Source of the DNA: Vulcanococcus limneticus LL
GTDB lineage: Bacteria; Cyanobacteriota; Cyanobacteriia; PCC-6307; Cyanobiaceae
Length of the DNA: 49,741 nt
NCBI RefSeq assembly: GCF_002252705.1
Contig: NZ_NQLA01000022.1
Coordinates: forward strand, 1-49,741
Direction of reading: 5' to 3'
Of the stretch, positions 46,914-49,741 are shown one piece after another. Each line of letters begins with the position of its first letter. Position 1 is the first letter of the stretch. The translations under genes were made by a program, and so were the position numbers. The notes below the pieces were generated by a model. It had not been told where the DNA came from. It saw only the letters and a list, made by a program, of their open reading frames with translations, and ran no database searches.

Positions 46914-47775
46914 GGCCGCCGGCACCCACGGGGTCGTTGTGCCTGTGTACGGCCTGCCGCAGGGACCGGGCTTCACGGAGTTCCAGCGACGGATCCAGGC
47001 CCTGCGTCAAGCCCTCGGCCTGGTGGTGCTGGTGGACAACAACCCGTTGGCAGACAGCCGGATCATGGCCCTGGAGGGTGGCGGCATCCGCGTGGTCCAC
47101 AGGGCCAACCGGGGCGGTCTGGCGGGGGGCTTCAATGCCGGTATCCGTGCCGCGATCGCGGCGGGTGCCCAGTGGGTCACCCTGCTGGACCAGGACAGCG
47201 CCATCGATCCGCTGTCCTTGCTGCGCCTGCGGGAGGCCTGGCAGCTTCTCCCTGATCGCCTGCTGCTGGTGGGTCCGAGCATCCGGGATCTGGATGGCGC
47301 GGCCGCGCCTGTGCTGGACGTCAGCGCTGGGGATCCCTACGACCGCCCGCGTCTGCTGATCAGTTCCGGCACCACCTTCCGCAGTCGGGACTGGGACCGT
47401 CTCGGCCCCTTCCACACCGAGTTGTTCATCGATTTCCTGGACCATATCTGGTGCTTCCGCGCTGCTGCCAGGGGTTGTCTCCTGCTCCAGGACCGGCGGG
47501 TGGAGCTGGCTCAGCGCTTTGGCGCTCCCCACCCCCAGCCCCTGTGTCGCTGGCTTGGAATGAAGCTCTACAGCCCGCAGCGGCACTACTACGGCTTGCG
47601 CAACCTGCGCTGGCTCTGCCGCCAGCCCGAGGTACCCCTGGATCTCAAGGTGAAGGAGGTGCTCAAGATGCTGGTCAAACCTTGGCTTTGGCTGCTGTTC
47701 GAGCCCCGGCGGCCAGCCAATGCCCGGGCGATCTGTGCCGGCCTGACCGATCCGCTGCCGGGGCCCCATCCATGA
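46906..47775 (+). CDS. GT2 glycosyltransferase, rhamnosyltransferase-like
   Basis: 289 residues from TTG 46906, overlapping the previous gene by 8 bp. VVVPVYG, VLVDNNPL, the NRGGLAGGFNAGI segment (about 66-78) and VTLLDQDSAID match the rhamnosyltransferase (WbbL/RfbF-like) branch of GT2. HIWCFRAAARGCLLLQDRRV replaces the usual D-x-E-W-x-x-R region (here FLDHIWCFRA). The donor sugar is a guess. The stop overlaps the next ATG (ATGA), so it is translationally coupled to another GT2. Confidence 0.85.
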   Translation: MAEAAGTHGVVVPVYGLPQGPGFTEFQRRIQALRQALGLVVLVDNNPLADSRIMALEGGGIRVVHRANRGGLAGGFNAGIRAAIAAGAQWVTLLDQDSAIDPLSLLRLREAWQLLPDRLLLVGPSIRDLDGAAAPVLDVSAGDPYDRPRLLISSGTTFRSRDWDRLGPFHTELFIDFLDHIWCFRAAARGCLLLQDRRVELAQRFGAPHPQPLCRWLGMKLYSPQRHYYGLRNLRWLCRQPEVPLDLKVKEVLKMLVKPWLWLLFEPRRPANARAICAGLTDPLPGPHP

Positions 47776-48614
47776 GCGTGTCTCCCGCCGCCCTGCCTGC
47801 TTACAGCGTGTTGTTGCCCCTGGCACCCTGGGAGTCGCCGCCGGTGCTGCGGGAGGCCTTGGCCAGCCTGGTGGCCCAGGGCCTGCCACCTGCCCAGGTG
47901 GTGGTGAGCTGCGATGGTCCGCCCCCCGAAGCCTTGGCCCTGGAGCTGGAGCGCGCCGAGCTCCCCATGGATCTGGTGTTGGGCCCTGGGGGCGAGGGCC
48001 TGGGCCCGGTGCTGGCCCGGGGCCTGCTGGCCTGCCGTGAGGAGCTGGTGCTGCGTTTTGATGCCGACGATCTCTGCCTGCACGATCGGGCGCTGTGGCA
48101 GGTCCAGGCGATGGTCCGCCGCCCCGAGTTGGCTGCCCTGAGCGCGCCTCTTGCGGAATTCCAGGTGGATCCGCAGCAGGCCAGCGGCTGCCGCACAGTG
48201 CCCCGGGGCGCCCATCGGTTGCGGCGCTTCAGCCGCTGGCGCAATCCCCTCAACCACCCTGCGGTGATTCTGCGTCGTTCGCGCGTCCTGGCCGCCGGCA
48301 ACTACCGTGCCCGATCTGGTTTCGAGGATTACGACCTCTGGCTGCGCCTGCTGCGCCGAGGCGACAGCCTCGACAACCTGGCTGAGCCGGTGGTGCTGGC
48401 CCGCGTGGGCCCGGCCCACCTCGGTCGTCGCCAGGGTTGGGGCTATGCCCGTCGTGAGGTGGCCTTCCTCTGGGCCTGTGGCCGTGAGGGCCTGTTGCCT
48501 TGGGCGCAGGTGGTGCTGTTGCTGGTGTTGCGGCCCCCGTTGCGGATGCTGCCTGCTGCCGGGCTCGGCTGGCTCATGGCCGCCCTGCTGCGCCGATCCG
48601 CTTCACGTTCGTGA
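47772..48614 (+). CDS. GT2 family glycosyltransferase
   Basis: 280 residues from ATG 47772. GT2 features are YSVLLPLAPWESPPVLREAL, VVSCDG, the metal motif LRFDADDLCLHDRAL (about 93-107) and the acceptor-region motif GFEDYDLWLRLLRRGD. The C-terminus ends with a hydrophobic stretch (about 235-272) that may anchor it to the membrane. It resembles WcaA-type enzymes of exopolysaccharide loci. GC is back to core-like levels. It is the last plus-strand gene of the cluster and faces the methyltransferase gene. Confidence 0.87.
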   Translation: MSVSPAALPAYSVLLPLAPWESPPVLREALASLVAQGLPPAQVVVSCDGPPPEALALELERAELPMDLVLGPGGEGLGPVLARGLLACREELVLRFDADDLCLHDRALWQVQAMVRRPELAALSAPLAEFQVDPQQASGCRTVPRGAHRLRRFSRWRNPLNHPAVILRRSRVLAAGNYRARSGFEDYDLWLRLLRRGDSLDNLAEPVVLARVGPAHLGRRQGWGYARREVAFLWACGREGLLPWAQVVLLLVLRPPLRMLPAAGLGWLMAALLRRSASRS

Positions 48615-48642
48615 GCTGATCCCATGGGGGCGATGGCGCGGA

Positions 48643-49524
48643 TCAGGCTGATGCCATGAAAACGGACTGATAGCCACCCAGATGCCCAAAGACTTCGGAT
48701 CGATACCAGTACACCCGAACATCGCTGAAGCCTGCTTCTTGGATGGTGTGCAACACCCTGGAGGAAAAGTCCGTGAATACCAGGCTGCCTTTGGAGGATA
48801 GGGGATTGCCGTGGTAAAGCGGTTTCTCGAGGTGTTCGATCGCGCCGCTATCGGGCTTCAGCTTTGCCCTGGAGCGGCAGTGTAGCAAGGCTGGATTCCA
48901 GGGGAAGGTGGCGATCAGGGTTCCGTGGCTCTTCAGAATCCTGTGGCTTTCGCGAAAGCCAACGTCCGGTTCGGGGATGTGTTCAAATACATCGTTGGAA
49001 ACGATGATGTCGAACGAGGCATCGGCAAAGCTCGTATGGCAGGCGTCCTGGTGAGTGATGCCCCCAGGATTGGTGGTGCCACTGCTGATGCCGGGCCCCA
49101 GGTATTCACTGCCGATCAGCTCCAGATCATCCAGGTTGCCTGCGGACTGAAAGAATGGCGTGACTTGCTCCATGCAGTACACCCTGGCGGTGCCTGGGCG
49201 CTGCTCAAAGGCGGCCTGGCGCAGGAGCTGCAGCGACAGCCGCATGCGGTTGTTGAGCCTGCAGACAGGGCATTCCAGCCGCTCTCTCCAGTTGGGGCGC
49301 CAGCGGGCCCCCTCCCGGCTGCCGCCCCACTCCAGGTCGATGATGAGATCCCGAGGGGTCTGGCAGGCGACGCACCAGGCCCTGTAGCTGGTGTTTTGGA
49401 CTCTGGCCCTGCAGAGCAGCGACTCCAGCAGCGGCTCTGTGCCCGTGGGCGCCAGGGCCGGCGTGGTCACAAGCGACCCATCCACCAGGCGGGACTCGGC
49501 AACCGGTTGCAGCGTCAGATCCAT
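48643..49524 (-). CDS. Class I SAM-dependent methyltransferase with N-terminal zinc-ribbon cysteines
   Basis: 293 residues from ATG 49524; GTG 49533 is an alternative. Two CxxC pairs (Cys51/54 and Cys85/88) form a probable zinc ribbon. The methyltransferase core follows, with THQDACHTSFADASFDIIVS then NDVFEHIPEPDVGFRESHRI, a UbiE/Methyltransf_11-like motif. It probably methylates a sugar or another component of the neighbouring polysaccharide pathway; that is inferred from location. One counted line is about 55 % GC, below the core genes. It is convergent with the GT2 gene, 28 bp apart. Confidence 0.82.
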   Translation of the reverse strand: MDLTLQPVAESRLVDGSLVTTPALAPTGTEPLLESLLCRARVQNTSYRAWCVACQTPRDLIIDLEWGGSREGARWRPNWRERLECPVCRLNNRMRLSLQLLRQAAFEQRPGTARVYCMEQVTPFFQSAGNLDDLELIGSEYLGPGISSGTTNPGGITHQDACHTSFADASFDIIVSNDVFEHIPEPDVGFRESHRILKSHGTLIATFPWNPALLHCRSRAKLKPDSGAIEHLEKPLYHGNPLSSKGSLVFTDFSSRVLHTIQEAGFSDVRVYWYRSEVFGHLGGYQSVFMASA

Positions 49525-49533
49525 CCTGACCAC

Positions 49534-49741
49534 AGGATTTGGGCCTCAATCATTCTGGCATCGCCAATCTGTAGTGCCCATCGATACGAAGTATGAAGTT
49601 CGCCGAGAGGGTGGACATTCGCTGCCAATGAAGCTGGTCGTCGCCTAGGGAAACTCTGGACAATAGAGGCTTGAGTGCCCGCTTAGATCAGCCAATATTC
49701 TTTAAGCCTGGATTGGCCTCTAGCGTCGCAAGCTGGTGGCT
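49534..49741. other. Non-coding right edge
   Basis: 208 bp of lower-GC sequence upstream of the methyltransferase gene. I see no ORF, RNA gene or clear promoter in it. Confidence 0.4.

Noticed and set aside
48616-48646. Terminator between the last GT2 and the methyltransferase
   Set aside because: CTGATCC/GGATCAG pairs over a 17-base loop with no U-run; too weak to call.

Overview
This 49.7-kb window comes from a cyanobacterium, most likely a high-GC picocyanobacterium of the Cyanobium/Synechococcus type. Evidence is the presence of psbZ, a Psb34-like protein, ycf37 and ycf23 homologues, both sulfolipid genes (sqdB, sqdX), the anaerobic-type cobalamin genes cbiD and cobH, compact gene packing, about 70 % GC in hand-counted core genes, and TANNNT-type -10 hexamers 20-50 nt before many start codons with no clear -35 box. 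This is inferred from protein content; no database was consulted.

Left edge (1-600): a short, lower-GC ORF resembling the N-terminal part of a phage-type integrase sits just downstream of the 3' end of tRNA-Gly(CCC). This looks like the relic of an island integrated at a tRNA gene. From about 650 to 43,150 the window is ordinary core genome: a lipoprotein; a class-V aminotransferase divergent from cbiD-guaA; two small unknown proteins leading into mrdA (PBP2); a minus-strand run thiG-psb34-sqdB-sqdX; an unknown exported-type protein followed by a candidate structured RNA; rpmI-rplT-ycf37; a SpoIID/LytB protein; a membrane GT2 that may make glucolipid; a coiled-coil membrane protein; dnaX; an LRAT-fold protein; clpX, clpP and tig; asd-dapA-rnj; a TPR protein; tilS divergent from ycf23; a holin-like membrane protein; uvrB; lysC; a tiny ORF; holA; a decayed ORF; cobH; mutS; psbZ; and ribH.

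Right edge (43,189-49,741): an envelope polysaccharide cluster with a polyprenyl-phosphate sugar transferase, a fused GT2-GT4 glycosyltransferase, two further GT2 enzymes with overlapping reading frames, and a convergent zinc-ribbon SAM methyltransferase. The fused glycosyltransferase and the methyltransferase fall to about 53-55 % GC in hand-counted lines, which suggests horizontally acquired surface-polysaccharide genes.

Functional links: sqdB/sqdX and possibly the GT2 at 15706 serve thylakoid glycolipids; psb34, psbZ and ycf37 serve the photosystems; lysC, asd and dapA supply lysine and diaminopimelate for the peptidoglycan that PBP2 cross-links; tig, clpP and clpX form a protein-quality-control block; dnaX and holA are clamp-loader subunits; mutS and uvrB act in DNA repair. 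I found no CRISPR array, complete mobile element or obviously novel defence system. The least explained elements are the candidate RNA at 12681-12800, the clpP promoter repeats, the pyrimidine-rich rnj leader, the orphan reading-frame fragment before holA and the LRAT-fold protein.
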